Assembly (NCBI RefSeq): GCF_024648825.1
Contig: NZ_JANBBE010000005.1
Span: forward strand, 372,001-436,000
DNA: 64,000 bases
Direction of reading: 5' to 3'
Origin: Lentzea californiensis
Lineage (GTDB): Bacteria > Actinomycetota > Actinomycetes > Mycobacteriales > Pseudonocardiaceae
The position numbers and the translations under genes are program-made. Shown one piece after another: positions 54,484 to 62,916 of the stretch. A model generated the notes under the pieces. That model was not told the DNA's origin, made no database searches, and saw only the letters and a list, made by a program, of their open reading frames with translations. The first letter of the stretch is position 1. Every line of letters starts with the position of its first letter.

Positions 54484-56028
54484 TCAGCCGAGCACGACCC
54501 GGCGGGACGCGGCCGGCTGGTCGGCCGTGACACGGGTGCGGCCGGACGCCGGGATGGCCCTGTCCCGTAGCTGCCTGATCTCCTCGACCTTCTCCGGTGC
54601 CGACCGTGCCAGCGGGATGACGTTGCGGAAGCACTTCAGGTAGTAGTCCTCGCCGACGTTGTCGTCGCCGATCCTGATCGCCTCGTGGCAGATCTCCGTC
54701 ACCGCCGACTGGATGTCGGAGCCGGCGAACCCTTCGCTGATCCGCACCAGCTCGTCGACCAGAGCGGGCTCCACGGCGGTGCGCAGGTACTTGCGCAGGT
54801 AGATCGAGATGATCTCGCGGCGCTCGTCGGGCTCGGGCAGGTCGACGAAGAACATGTCGTCGAACCGGCCGCTGCGCAGCAGTTCCTGCGGCAACGAGCG
54901 GACGTCGTTGGCGGTGGCGACGACGAACACCCTCGCGCGTGACTCCTGCAGCCAGTAGAGGAACTGGCCCACCAGGCGCGTGGTGACGCCGGTCGAGTCG
55001 GTACCGGAACCGGCGAGGCCCTTCTCGATCTCGTCGATCCAGAGCACGCACGGTGCCACGGTGTCCGCGGTGGCAAGCGCCTCACGCATGCGTTTCTCCG
55101 ACTGGCCGACGTACGCGCCGAGCACCGATCCCATGTCCAGCCGGTACAGGGGAAGCTGCCAGTCCGACGCGATCGTCTTGGCGGACAGGGACTTCCCGCA
55201 CCCCGGCACGCCGACCAGCAGCACACCGCGTGGCGCGCGGATGCCCCGGTCACGCAGGTCCATGGTGAGCAGGTCGCGCTTGCGGTCGAGCCAGTGCTTG
55301 AGCCCGGCGAGGCCGCCCACCTCGTACTCGCCGGGGCGCAGCTGCACGCGTTCGATCCCGGAGAGCTCGCTGAAGATCGAGTCCTTGGCGCGGCTGAGCT
55401 CGACGAGGTCGGCCTTGGTGATCTCCTTCTTCACCACGAAGGTGGCGAGGATGTTCAGCGCCTCGGTCTTCGTGACGCCGGCGAGGATCGATGCCGCCTG
55501 CTCGTAGTCCGCCGGGCTCCACTCGATGCGGATGTCGGTGGTGTACGGGCGGAGGAACTCCCTGATCGCCTGGTGCATCTCGTCGAAGTCGGGGAGGTCG
55601 AGCCGCACCGACATGCCCATGCGCTGCAGCGTGCTCCACACCGGGTCGGAGGTGATGATCACGATGCAGCCGCCGTGCTCCTCGGCGAGCGCCGCCAGGT
55701 CGGCGAACCGCCGCGAGATGTCGTTGTCGTCGGAGAGGTGCTGCACGTCGGTGAAGACGATCGTGAGGTTCGACCTCGTCTGGAACCACTCGCCGGCGAG
55801 GTCGAGCGCGCCCAGCAACGACTTGTCCTCGCTGATCACGGTTCTGGTGCGCAGGTCGCGCAACCCCTGGCTCAGCGTGTGCACCAGGACGTCGAGCTGC
55901 TTCTCCCGGGTCAGTTCGCCGAGCACGTCGAGCACGCGGGCGCGTTCGACGGTGCGGATGGAGACGAACGGGATCCGGGCGAGCAGGTACGACTCGACGC
56001 GGGCCTTGGTCTCCGCTCCGTTGGGCAT
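54484..56028 (-). CDS. Ycf46-type AAA ATPase
   Basis: A 514-residue AAA+ protein. The C-terminal module is complete: GVPGCGKS near 274-281, LWIDEIEKG near 330, ATANDVRSLPQELLRSGRFD with arginine finger, and a SDIQSAVTEICHEA lid helix. The N-terminal 230 residues (ARIPFVSIRTVERARVLDVL, NLTIVFTDVQHL, CIVIITSDPVW) are the degenerate AAA-like part typical of Ycf46 proteins. It lacks the membrane helix and HExxH of FtsH. It is last of the operon that begins at 58892, 15 bases after the Pro-rich protein. Role: probably remodels a membrane complex of its operon partners. Confidence 0.88.
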   Translation of the reverse strand: MPNGAETKARVESYLLARIPFVSIRTVERARVLDVLGELTREKQLDVLVHTLSQGLRDLRTRTVISEDKSLLGALDLAGEWFQTRSNLTIVFTDVQHLSDDNDISRRFADLAALAEEHGGCIVIITSDPVWSTLQRMGMSVRLDLPDFDEMHQAIREFLRPYTTDIRIEWSPADYEQAASILAGVTKTEALNILATFVVKKEITKADLVELSRAKDSIFSELSGIERVQLRPGEYEVGGLAGLKHWLDRKRDLLTMDLRDRGIRAPRGVLLVGVPGCGKSLSAKTIASDWQLPLYRLDMGSVLGAYVGQSEKRMREALATADTVAPCVLWIDEIEKGLAGSGTDSTGVTTRLVGQFLYWLQESRARVFVVATANDVRSLPQELLRSGRFDDMFFVDLPEPDERREIISIYLRKYLRTAVEPALVDELVRISEGFAGSDIQSAVTEICHEAIRIGDDNVGEDYYLKCFRNVIPLARSAPEKVEEIRQLRDRAIPASGRTRVTADQPAASRRVVLG

Positions 56029-56043
56029 GGGGTTCTCCGATGG

Positions 56044-56559
56044 TCAGATGATCACTCGCCGGCCAGGGCTTTGCCTGCCCGGCGGCGGGGGAGGGGACGG
56101 CGGCGCCGGTGGCGCCGTCAGACGGTTCCCGCGCACCGCCGCCTGCAGCTCCATCGGCGCGTGCCGGACGGAGTCCTCGATGCTGCGCTGCGAGGACCGC
56201 AAGGTCTCGTCGAGCGCGGACTTGAGCTCGTCCCGCAGCGCCTGCGGCATCGCGGGGAGTGCGCAGAACCGGTGCAACGGCACGAGTCGCGTGCGGGCGC
56301 TCACCATCGCGGCGGCCAGCGAGTGCACCGCCCGCCCGGGGTCGCCGGCCAGGGTGCCGAGGTCGCGCTGGAACGCGTCCGCCCAGCGGCGCTGGCGTCG
56401 CGAGAACGCCTCGGAGACGTGCCGCAGCAGACGTTCGTGCACATGGGGACCCATCTGCTCGTCGATCGGAGCGAGGTGCGCGGAGGGCAGGTCGGTGCCC
56501 TCCGCGAACGCGTCGAGCCACGCGCGCCAGTCCGCGTACGGGCCGGGAGCGTGTCGCAC
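56044..56559 (-). CDS. Helical protein with Pro-rich tail
   Basis: A 171-residue protein: helical body (YADWRAWLDAFAEGTDLPSA, ERLLRHVSEAFSRRQRRWADAF, ALRDELKSALDETLRSSQ) and a Pro-rich C-terminus ending GRRVII. No known family. The start is uncertain; GTG 56559, four bases after the stop of the upstream small gene and about ten bases after GGGAAG, is taken; GTG 56577 is an alternative. It is coupled to the AAA gene and may present its tail to it. Confidence 0.55.
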   Translation of the reverse strand: MRHAPGPYADWRAWLDAFAEGTDLPSAHLAPIDEQMGPHVHERLLRHVSEAFSRRQRRWADAFQRDLGTLAGDPGRAVHSLAAAMVSARTRLVPLHRFCALPAMPQALRDELKSALDETLRSSQRSIEDSVRHAPMELQAAVRGNRLTAPPAPPSPPPPPGRQSPGRRVII

Positions 56560-56563
56560 CGGA

Positions 56564-56716
56564 TCACCGCTTCCCACGGCGGTCGAGGAACTCCGCGGGT
56601 GGCATGAGGTCCCACTCGGGCAGCTCCAGCGCGATGTCCCGTTCGGCGACACCGTGGCGCGGAGCCGTCACCGGCTGGGGCGGGGTCTGGTCCTGGCTGT
56701 GGGCTGGACCGGGCAT
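56564..56716 (-). CDS. 50-residue protein
   Basis: A short acidic protein (GVAERDIALELPEWDLMPPA in the middle) with no known family. It is accepted as a gene because a GAGGAG ribosome site lies eight bases ahead of ATG 56716, the start is two bases after the stop of the 577-residue gene and its stop is four bases before the next start. It may be a small adaptor of the AAA ATPase system. Confidence 0.5.
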   Translation of the reverse strand: MPGPAHSQDQTPPQPVTAPRHGVAERDIALELPEWDLMPPAEFLDRRGKR

Positions 56717-56718
56717 GG

Positions 56719-58452
56719 TCAGGCTCCTCGCAGCTGATCGGGTGCGGTGGCGACGAAGGCGGTCGCGGTGAGCCCTTCCGCGAACGTGCGCAACGACTGC
56801 GCCTTCGCGATCTCCCGTTGCCACTCGCCGCGCAAGTCCACGAGCTCGGCGATCGCCCCTCGCAGCTTCACGACGGCGGCGACGCGGCGCTGGTCGCCCT
56901 TGCGGCGGATCTCCGCCCGGCGGGCAGGCAGCGCCCTGATGTCGAACACGGCCCACATGCCCAGCGCCGCCGCCACGACCAGCATGAACAAGGCGAACCC
57001 GCTGGCACCGCCGATCGCCGAGAGCAACGCGACCAGCAGCGCCAGACCGCCGAAGACCGCGGCGACCTGAGCCGCGCCGCTCATCCGCACCGCGCTGACG
57101 GCCTTCTCGGTCTCCCGGTCGACGTGCTCGGAGAGGGAACCGACCAGGCGCTGCTCGTCGGTGTCGCCGTCCACCCAGCCGGTCCAGCCCTCGGCGCGCA
57201 GCTCGACCCTGGACGGCATGGAGGCGAGGTTGCCCGCTTCGAGCCTGCCCGCGCCCTGCACCAGCCAGTCGCGCGCCAGTGCCAGCGTGAACCGCTGGGT
57301 GCCGGGCGAGGCGCCCGCCCGGTCGCCGTGCAACGCGGCGTTGCTGAGCAGCGTGAGGAAGTCGACCGTCTGCTCGTGCAGCGGGTCCTCGGCGGCCATC
57401 ACCTTCTTCGCCACGTCGTGGTCGCCGTCCGCGTTCACGACGGCCTGCAGCCACGCTTCCCTCTTGCGGTACGGGGCTTCCTCGGCGTCGAAGTCGCGCA
57501 CCAGTCCGTCGAGGATGTTGTCGACCCGCACGTGGAGGTCGTGGCTCTGCGGTACGGGCGTGTCGAACGTGGCGCGCAGCATCTCCTCCGTCGCGCCGTG
57601 CACGGTCGCGCCCTCGAACATGTCCTTGAGCTGCGGCCAGGTCGGGCTGAGCACGGGCAGCAGCTGGTAGCGCGCGTCCACCGGCCGGCGCATCGTGTCG
57701 ATCATCTTGGCCCAGCGCCCGACCTGTCTGTCCACGGTGTCCTGGTCCTGGCTCATCCGGCCGTACCACTCGGACATCTGTTCCAGCAGCATGGGTTTCG
57801 CCTCGCGCCCGAACGTGCCGGTGGACACCGCGTCCAGCACGACCACGAACTCCGGCGACAGCTTCGCCGGATCCTGCCGCGCGGCGTACTGCCGCACCCA
57901 GGCGGCGGTCGCCCGATCGCGCTGGTGCCGGCGCAGGACAAGGGCGAAGAACAACGAGGCCTTGTCGTTGTCCCTGCGCAGCGCCTCACCGATGGCCTTG
58001 GTCGCGAGCTCCGGTTCGTCCCTGATCCAGGCGGCGACGGCGATGAGCGCGGGGGCGAGCCAGTAGCCGGGGGTGCGCAGCATCAGCTCCTCGGACAGGT
58101 CGCGGATCGCTCCCTGCGAGACGATGCCCGCGTCGAGTGCCTGCAACGTGCCGGTGGCGAGCTCGCGCACCTCGGCGAACTTCCCGAACTTGTCGCCGAG
58201 CTCACCGCGCACCTCCAGGATCTGGACCTGCGCCAGCTGGAGGTTCTGCCGCAGCTCGTCGCGGCGGACGTACTCGACGAACTGCGCCTTGAGGCCCAGG
58301 AGTTCCTGCTGGGTGTTGTCCTGGTTGCGCTGCACGGTCGACACCGCGCCATGCAGGGCGACCTGCTGCTGGCCAAGTACTTCCTGGTTGCGCGTCACCT
58401 GGTTCAGAGCGCGGACCACCCCGCTGAGGTCGGGGACGTTTACCGTGTTCAC
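56719..58452 (-). CDS. Coiled-coil protein with C-terminal membrane segments
   Basis: A 577-residue protein without a recognised family. Residues about 1-100 are coiled-coil (VVRALNQVTRNQEVLGQQQV, LRQNLQLAQVQILEV); 100-440 is a helical domain; two membrane segments lie at about 462-505 (VAAVFGGLALLVALLSAIGG, GFALFMLVVAAALGMWAV); the last 70 residues are a helix-rich tail. GTG 58452 overlaps the stop of the upstream gene (GTGA). Together with the Ycf46-type ATPase it may form a membrane-bound assembly. No enzyme motif is seen. Confidence 0.65.
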   Translation of the reverse strand: MNTVNVPDLSGVVRALNQVTRNQEVLGQQQVALHGAVSTVQRNQDNTQQELLGLKAQFVEYVRRDELRQNLQLAQVQILEVRGELGDKFGKFAEVRELATGTLQALDAGIVSQGAIRDLSEELMLRTPGYWLAPALIAVAAWIRDEPELATKAIGEALRRDNDKASLFFALVLRRHQRDRATAAWVRQYAARQDPAKLSPEFVVVLDAVSTGTFGREAKPMLLEQMSEWYGRMSQDQDTVDRQVGRWAKMIDTMRRPVDARYQLLPVLSPTWPQLKDMFEGATVHGATEEMLRATFDTPVPQSHDLHVRVDNILDGLVRDFDAEEAPYRKREAWLQAVVNADGDHDVAKKVMAAEDPLHEQTVDFLTLLSNAALHGDRAGASPGTQRFTLALARDWLVQGAGRLEAGNLASMPSRVELRAEGWTGWVDGDTDEQRLVGSLSEHVDRETEKAVSAVRMSGAAQVAAVFGGLALLVALLSAIGGASGFALFMLVVAAALGMWAVFDIRALPARRAEIRRKGDQRRVAAVVKLRGAIAELVDLRGEWQREIAKAQSLRTFAEGLTATAFVATAPDQLRGA

Positions 58453-58892
58453 CGGTCACTCTCCAGCAGAACGATCGAGCCGTCGGGGCGGACGCACACC
58501 AGGCGGTCCGGGTAGACCTCGATGGCGAGGTAGTGGTCGGACTCCGCAAGAGATCGCGCGCGGTCCATGCCGTGCGGCAACGCTTCTCCGGTGCGGTAGT
58601 GCGAGATGATGGAGCCGTCCATCGCGAGTGTGTGCACTTCGTACGGTGCGCCGAGGTAGCAGCGTGCGACGATTCCCACTGGTGTGGAACAGAACTTGTC
58701 GGCGAACTCCCGGTGCACGGCGTCGACGAGCTCGCTGATGTCGGCCGTGGCCAGCTTGCCGGCGCCGTCGAGCGCCTTCAACGAACGCAGATAACGCGCT
58801 GAACGACCCCCGGAGAGCACCTTTGTTCCCACTCCGGCGATCGAGCCGGTCGTCCGTCCGATCCGCGCGGCGGAGTCGGATCTGTTGTTCAT
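58449..58892 (-). CDS. Small soluble protein of unknown function
   Basis: A 147-residue alpha/beta protein (ATADISELVDAVHREFADKF, GIVARCYLGAPYEVHTLAM, YLAIEVYPDRLVCVRPDGS). No family recognised; the shape with the final strands could be a roadblock- or profilin-like small domain, which is a guess. ATG 58892 is chosen because GAGG lies six bases ahead; a GTG at 58907 is the alternative. It overlaps the next start (GTGA). Confidence 0.55.
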   Translation of the reverse strand: MNNRSDSAARIGRTTGSIAGVGTKVLSGGRSARYLRSLKALDGAGKLATADISELVDAVHREFADKFCSTPVGIVARCYLGAPYEVHTLAMDGSIISHYRTGEALPHGMDRARSLAESDHYLAIEVYPDRLVCVRPDGSIVLLESDR

Positions 58893-59031
58893 CAGTGGCC
58901 TCGGCACGCCACCAGCTCCCTCATGTCCATCCAGGACGTCACGCGTTCGATGCCGGTCACATCGATCGCAGCGGAGAAACCATTACGCCAGGCGGAACTT
59001 CCATCGAACAGTCACTCGACCGGAGCAACGT

Positions 59032-59607
59032 TCACCGGGAGAACACCAGCAGCCACGCCACGGTCAGCGCGGCCGCAGCCCACAGAGCGACGTTCACGAG
59101 CTCGGCACCGCGCGCGATCCGTTGCCGCAGCGGCAAGCGCGGACGGCACACCTGGCCGTCGTCCGCGATCAGCTCTCGCACCAGTACCGTTCCCGACCTG
59201 TCCCTCCGGCCGTACACCTGGACGCCGGTGCCCTCCGCGGGCAGGCCGCGCCGTGTGGAACCCCTGACCTGGCAGGGGTGTTCGGCACCGGTCACGTCCT
59301 TCACCCAGAACGGGTGCACTTCGGTCGCGCCCGGTCTCGGCGCCCAGCGGTGCAGGGCGAACGTCGCCGCCGTGACCACTCCGATGACCAGAACCGCCTT
59401 GGCCAGCATCGACACCCCTCCCACCACCGGGCTCAACGCCGCCTCGGCGACGGCGAAAGCCACGCTCCCCCACAAGGCGGGAGCCGTGCTTCGTCTCACA
59501 GGAGGTTCCTGACGGACGGCCCCGATCCGGGTGATGGTGCCGACCGCCACCCGGCCCGGTACTTGCTGGTCCGTCAGTTCTCCCGATGGGGGAAGGTCCT
59601 CGGTCAT
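59032..59607 (-). CDS. Small membrane protein
   Basis: A 191-residue protein with about three hydrophobic segments (WGSVAFAVAEAALSPVVGGV, MLAKAVLVIGVVTAATFAL, NVALWAAAALTVAWLLVF at the C-terminus) around a small soluble part (ATEVHPFWVKDVTGAEHPCQ, VYGRRDRSGTVLVRELIAD) that may be an OB/SH3-like barrel. No known family. GAGGAG before ATG 59607 is a strong ribosome site. It is divergent from the gene at 59694 and 139 bases ahead of the operon that starts at 58892, with which it may be transcribed. Confidence 0.6.
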   Translation of the reverse strand: MTEDLPPSGELTDQQVPGRVAVGTITRIGAVRQEPPVRRSTAPALWGSVAFAVAEAALSPVVGGVSMLAKAVLVIGVVTAATFALHRWAPRPGATEVHPFWVKDVTGAEHPCQVRGSTRRGLPAEGTGVQVYGRRDRSGTVLVRELIADDGQVCRPRLPLRQRIARGAELVNVALWAAAALTVAWLLVFSR

Positions 59608-59693
59608 CGCGCTCTCCTCGTCATGTGGGAAACATCGCGCGAGGTGGTGGCGATTGTTTCTGGTGGATGTGGCTCAGGGAAGGACGGACCCGC

Positions 59694-60554
59694 ATGGAAG
59701 ACACCGAGAACACCGGTGTGACAAGGGAGAACGCAGGTTCGCCACGGGTTCCGCTGTGGGGTCCCGCGCCGGGCTCCGGTCCACCGGGACAACCCGGTCC
59801 GCCGGCGCCGGCGTTCGAGTACCCGCCCCCGGCCGATGCGCCCACCGAGTTCACGAGCGGACCCGCCGCGCCCGCGAGTGCCCGAAAACCCATGGAGGGC
59901 AGGGCGGTCGCCGCGGCCGTGATCGTGTCGTTCGTGGTCGTCGCGGCCGTGGTCGTCGTGAGCTATGTGCGCGATGAGGGGCAGCCCTCCACCGGAACCA
60001 ACGCCGCCGGAACGCCATTCCCCGCGACCACGACTGGATTCGCCTCCGTCACCGCGACCACGGCGCCACCGGTGAGACCCACGACCACTCGGCCGTCCAC
60101 TCCGGCGTCCAGTTCCGCGTCCACTCCGGTGGGCTACCGCGGTGTGACAGGCCCGAACGGGATCTTCGTCTCGATCCCGCAGAACTGGACGGTCGCCTCG
60201 GGCAGCCAGGTGACCAACCACCAGGCCGACGACCCCGCCACGCCGGGCGCTGTGGTCCGCTACGGCGCGAGTGCCTCCGAGGCACGCCCGCTCTACGACG
60301 CCGTCGCCGCCAACGAGTCCGGGGTGAGGACGGGATACCAGCGGATCAAGCTGGCCACCGTGTCGTCGGGCGCCGAGGTCGTGGAATGGGAGTTCCTGTA
60401 CGCGGTGGAAGGCGTGCAGCGGCACGCGTTCGCGCGTTACTGGCGGCGTGCGGGCCTCGACTACATCGTCTACGGCGCCTCGAACGCGATCGACTGGCCG
60501 CAGACCCAGCAGGTCGTCCGCACCGTGGTGGCCTCGGCGGGACCGGTCGCCTGA
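59694..60554 (+). CDS. Membrane-anchored protein with extracellular domain
   Basis: A 286-residue single-pass protein: a Pro/Gly-rich cytoplasmic start (about 1-65), one membrane helix (AVAAAVIVSFVVVAAVVVVS, about 70-90), a Thr/Ser/Pro-rich linker (about 95-140), and an external domain of about 140 residues beginning YRGVTGPNGIFVSIPQNW. That opening is like sensor domains outside actinomycete Ser/Thr kinases, where GF..-x-P-x-GW is usual. No kinase part is present here. AAGGA precedes ATG 59694. It is 42 bases ahead of the second caspase gene, so it could be the input sensor of that operon. Confidence 0.65.
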   Translation: MEDTENTGVTRENAGSPRVPLWGPAPGSGPPGQPGPPAPAFEYPPPADAPTEFTSGPAAPASARKPMEGRAVAAAVIVSFVVVAAVVVVSYVRDEGQPSTGTNAAGTPFPATTTGFASVTATTAPPVRPTTTRPSTPASSSASTPVGYRGVTGPNGIFVSIPQNWTVASGSQVTNHQADDPATPGAVVRYGASASEARPLYDAVAANESGVRTGYQRIKLATVSSGAEVVEWEFLYAVEGVQRHAFARYWRRAGLDYIVYGASNAIDWPQTQQVVRTVVASAGPVA

Positions 60555-60596
60555 CCGTCCGATGAGGACGGTGATCACCGGACCGGAGAGGAAGAA

Positions 60597-62903
60597 GTGG
60601 TGGTACGCAGAGCGCTCGTGGTGGGAGCGGAGACACTCGGTCTCACCGGGGTTCACAACGACGTGCAGGCGATGAGTTCGGTGCTGGCGGATCGTGGTTT
60701 CGCCGTCGACCTGAGAGAAGGGCATGCCGCCACCCGCGCCGGAATCCTCGACGGATACGAGAAACTGATTTCCGAGAGCGCGCAGGGCGACTGTGCGGTC
60801 GTCCACTTCTCGGGTCACGGTGCCCTGTTCTCCAGTGAGGAGAACCGCCGAGGTCCGCAGGAGGACGTCCAGTCCATCGTTCCGATGGACTTCGCCCAGT
60901 CGACCGCCGACGACTTCCTCGGCATCTCGAGTCTCGAACTGCGGGTGCTGCTCGCCCGGCTCACCGCGAACTGCCGCAACGCCTTGGTGGTGCTGGACTG
61001 CTGCCACGCCGCGCACATGTCGCGCGACCCCGATATGCGGCCGCGCGCGACCACGCACCCGGCCCACCTGGACGTCGCGGCGCACAACGCGCGGAGAGTC
61101 CGCGAAGGCATGCGAATCGATCTTCTCGACCCCGTCGGCAACCCGAACGCTGTGCGACTGGTCGCGTGCGCGCCGGAGCAGACGTCCTACGAGTACACCA
61201 ACGGCAAGGGGGTGCGCATCGGCCTGATGACGGAGTCGTTCTGCCTCGCCCTGGCCGAGGCCGGTGCCCAGCGCGTCACGTGGACGGCGCTGATGGGCCG
61301 GATCCGCAGGCGGGTCGAGCTGCTCGCACCCACGCAACGACCGGAGGTGGAAGGGCCGTCCCGCAGGTTCCTCTTCGAGGAGGAGGGCTCCGACGAGGTC
61401 GGCGCGCTCGCGGTCGTTCCCCTTGACCGGAGCCGGATCTCACTGCCCGCGGCACGTCTTGCCGGCGTGGCGGTCGGCGACGAGTTCACCGTCGCCGAGC
61501 CGCCGGACGAGCGACCAGTGCTCGCCGACATCGCGGTCCAGGGCTTCGACGGACTGGCGGCGGTGGCCGGGGTGACGTTCCGCGGCGCGGTGGCCGCGGT
61601 GCCGGTGGGTGCGGTGGCCCGGCCGAGCCAGGTCGCGGCGCGTCCGTGGCCGGTGCGGGTCAACGGGACCGGAGCGACCGCGGATCGGCTGCGCGCCGCG
61701 ATCGAGGCCGACCCGGTCCTGCGGGCGGTCACCGACGACGATCGCGACGCCCCGGTGCTCGCCGACGTCGACGGCGAACCGCGACCACTGGACCTGGTGG
61801 GCGCCTTGCTCCACCACGACGATCGCGTGTACGTGAAGCTGCGCAACGAGAGCAACCGCGCTCTCTTCTTCAACGTCGTCGACCTCGGCGCGGACAGCGC
61901 GGTCACTCTCGTGCTCCACGCGGACCGAAGCGGCCTGCTGCTGGACGCGGGCGAGGAGTACGTCATCGGTCTGCATGGCGACGGTGTGCTGCAGGGTGTC
62001 GCGCTCTACTGGCCCGACGGCCTGCCGGCGGGAGTGCCGAGGCTCGAAACGGTTTTGGTCCTGGTGTCCTCCGTGCGGGAGGACCTGACCGCCGTGTGCC
62101 AGGAGGGGCTGCGCGGCTTCCCGCCCGGCCAGCCGATGAGCCGCGCGCTGAGGACGGGCTCCACGTTGCAGCGCATGCTCGCACACGCCGCGATCGGCGG
62201 CGCCCGGGAGATCGTGCCGGAACGCGTCCGCGCGAGTACGAAATATGCCACGCGCCGGTTGGACTTCTTGCTGTCCCCACTGGAAAGACCTCCTGCGGAG
62301 ACCACTCGGTTCCTCGTCGACGTACGTCCTGAGCGGTCGGTCCGGTTGCTGCGGCCGCGATCCGGAGACACCGCCACCGTCGAGATCAGGCTGACCGAAC
62401 TCGTGCTGCACGGCCAGGTCCCCGGTGATCGGGTGGACGTGGTCGTCGTCGTGGGTGGTGCCGACGGCGTTCCCTCCTATCGGGCGAGGACGATCAGGTT
62501 CGACGGTGCGCCGCCGTCCGGCGTGGTGCTCGACCGGGGGGAGGCGAGCGGTCAGCTGGACCTGGCGGTCTGGGTCACCGCGGACGACGGCGCCGTCGCG
62601 GAACTGCCGGAGTTGCTGGCGGCGCGGGTGGGCCCGGCCGGACTCCGGAAGATGGCGGGCAGGCTCGCCGGTCGCGCGTCCGCGCAGCCCTGGGCGGCGG
62701 CCGCACCGGCGTGTGCCGTCGCCTCAGCGGAGATCGTCGACATCGCCGACGGCCTGCTGTCCACTGCGAACACCCGCACAGCGATCTACCGCACCACCGT
62801 GCTGGCGAGCGAGAACTTCGGCGCCGGCCGTCACCCGGAACGAAAGCTGTTGCGGGCGGGCGCCTTCTCCCTCGCGCACGAGATCAGCGTCAGTCGTCCT
62901 TAG
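60597..62903 (+). CDS. Second caspase-family (C14) protease
   Basis: A 768-residue paralogue of the caspase at 15062. The protease domain (about 1-250) has His74 in HFSGHGAL and Cys136 in DCCHAAHM; the Ser-Gly that usually follows DCCH is replaced by Ala-Ala. Shared features with the other caspase include RAGILDGYEKLI and a DUF4384-like stretch (RNESNRALFFNVVDLG, LDAGEEYVIG). No signal or membrane helix. GTG 60597 has GGAGAGG five bases ahead; another GTG at 60600 is possible. A membrane sensor-like gene precedes it and a helical protein gene follows 13 bases later, so these three form an operon. Likely an effector protease; the altered motif may change activity. Confidence 0.85.
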   Translation: MVVRRALVVGAETLGLTGVHNDVQAMSSVLADRGFAVDLREGHAATRAGILDGYEKLISESAQGDCAVVHFSGHGALFSSEENRRGPQEDVQSIVPMDFAQSTADDFLGISSLELRVLLARLTANCRNALVVLDCCHAAHMSRDPDMRPRATTHPAHLDVAAHNARRVREGMRIDLLDPVGNPNAVRLVACAPEQTSYEYTNGKGVRIGLMTESFCLALAEAGAQRVTWTALMGRIRRRVELLAPTQRPEVEGPSRRFLFEEEGSDEVGALAVVPLDRSRISLPAARLAGVAVGDEFTVAEPPDERPVLADIAVQGFDGLAAVAGVTFRGAVAAVPVGAVARPSQVAARPWPVRVNGTGATADRLRAAIEADPVLRAVTDDDRDAPVLADVDGEPRPLDLVGALLHHDDRVYVKLRNESNRALFFNVVDLGADSAVTLVLHADRSGLLLDAGEEYVIGLHGDGVLQGVALYWPDGLPAGVPRLETVLVLVSSVREDLTAVCQEGLRGFPPGQPMSRALRTGSTLQRMLAHAAIGGAREIVPERVRASTKYATRRLDFLLSPLERPPAETTRFLVDVRPERSVRLLRPRSGDTATVEIRLTELVLHGQVPGDRVDVVVVVGGADGVPSYRARTIRFDGAPPSGVVLDRGEASGQLDLAVWVTADDGAVAELPELLAARVGPAGLRKMAGRLAGRASAQPWAAAAPACAVASAEIVDIADGLLSTANTRTAIYRTTVLASENFGAGRHPERKLLRAGAFSLAHEISVSRP

Positions 62904-62916
62904 TGGAGGGTGTGTC

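Noticed and set aside
54484..56028. FtsH protease
   Set aside because: AAA module is similar, but there is no N-terminal membrane anchor and no HExxH protease domain; the N-terminal half fits Ycf46.
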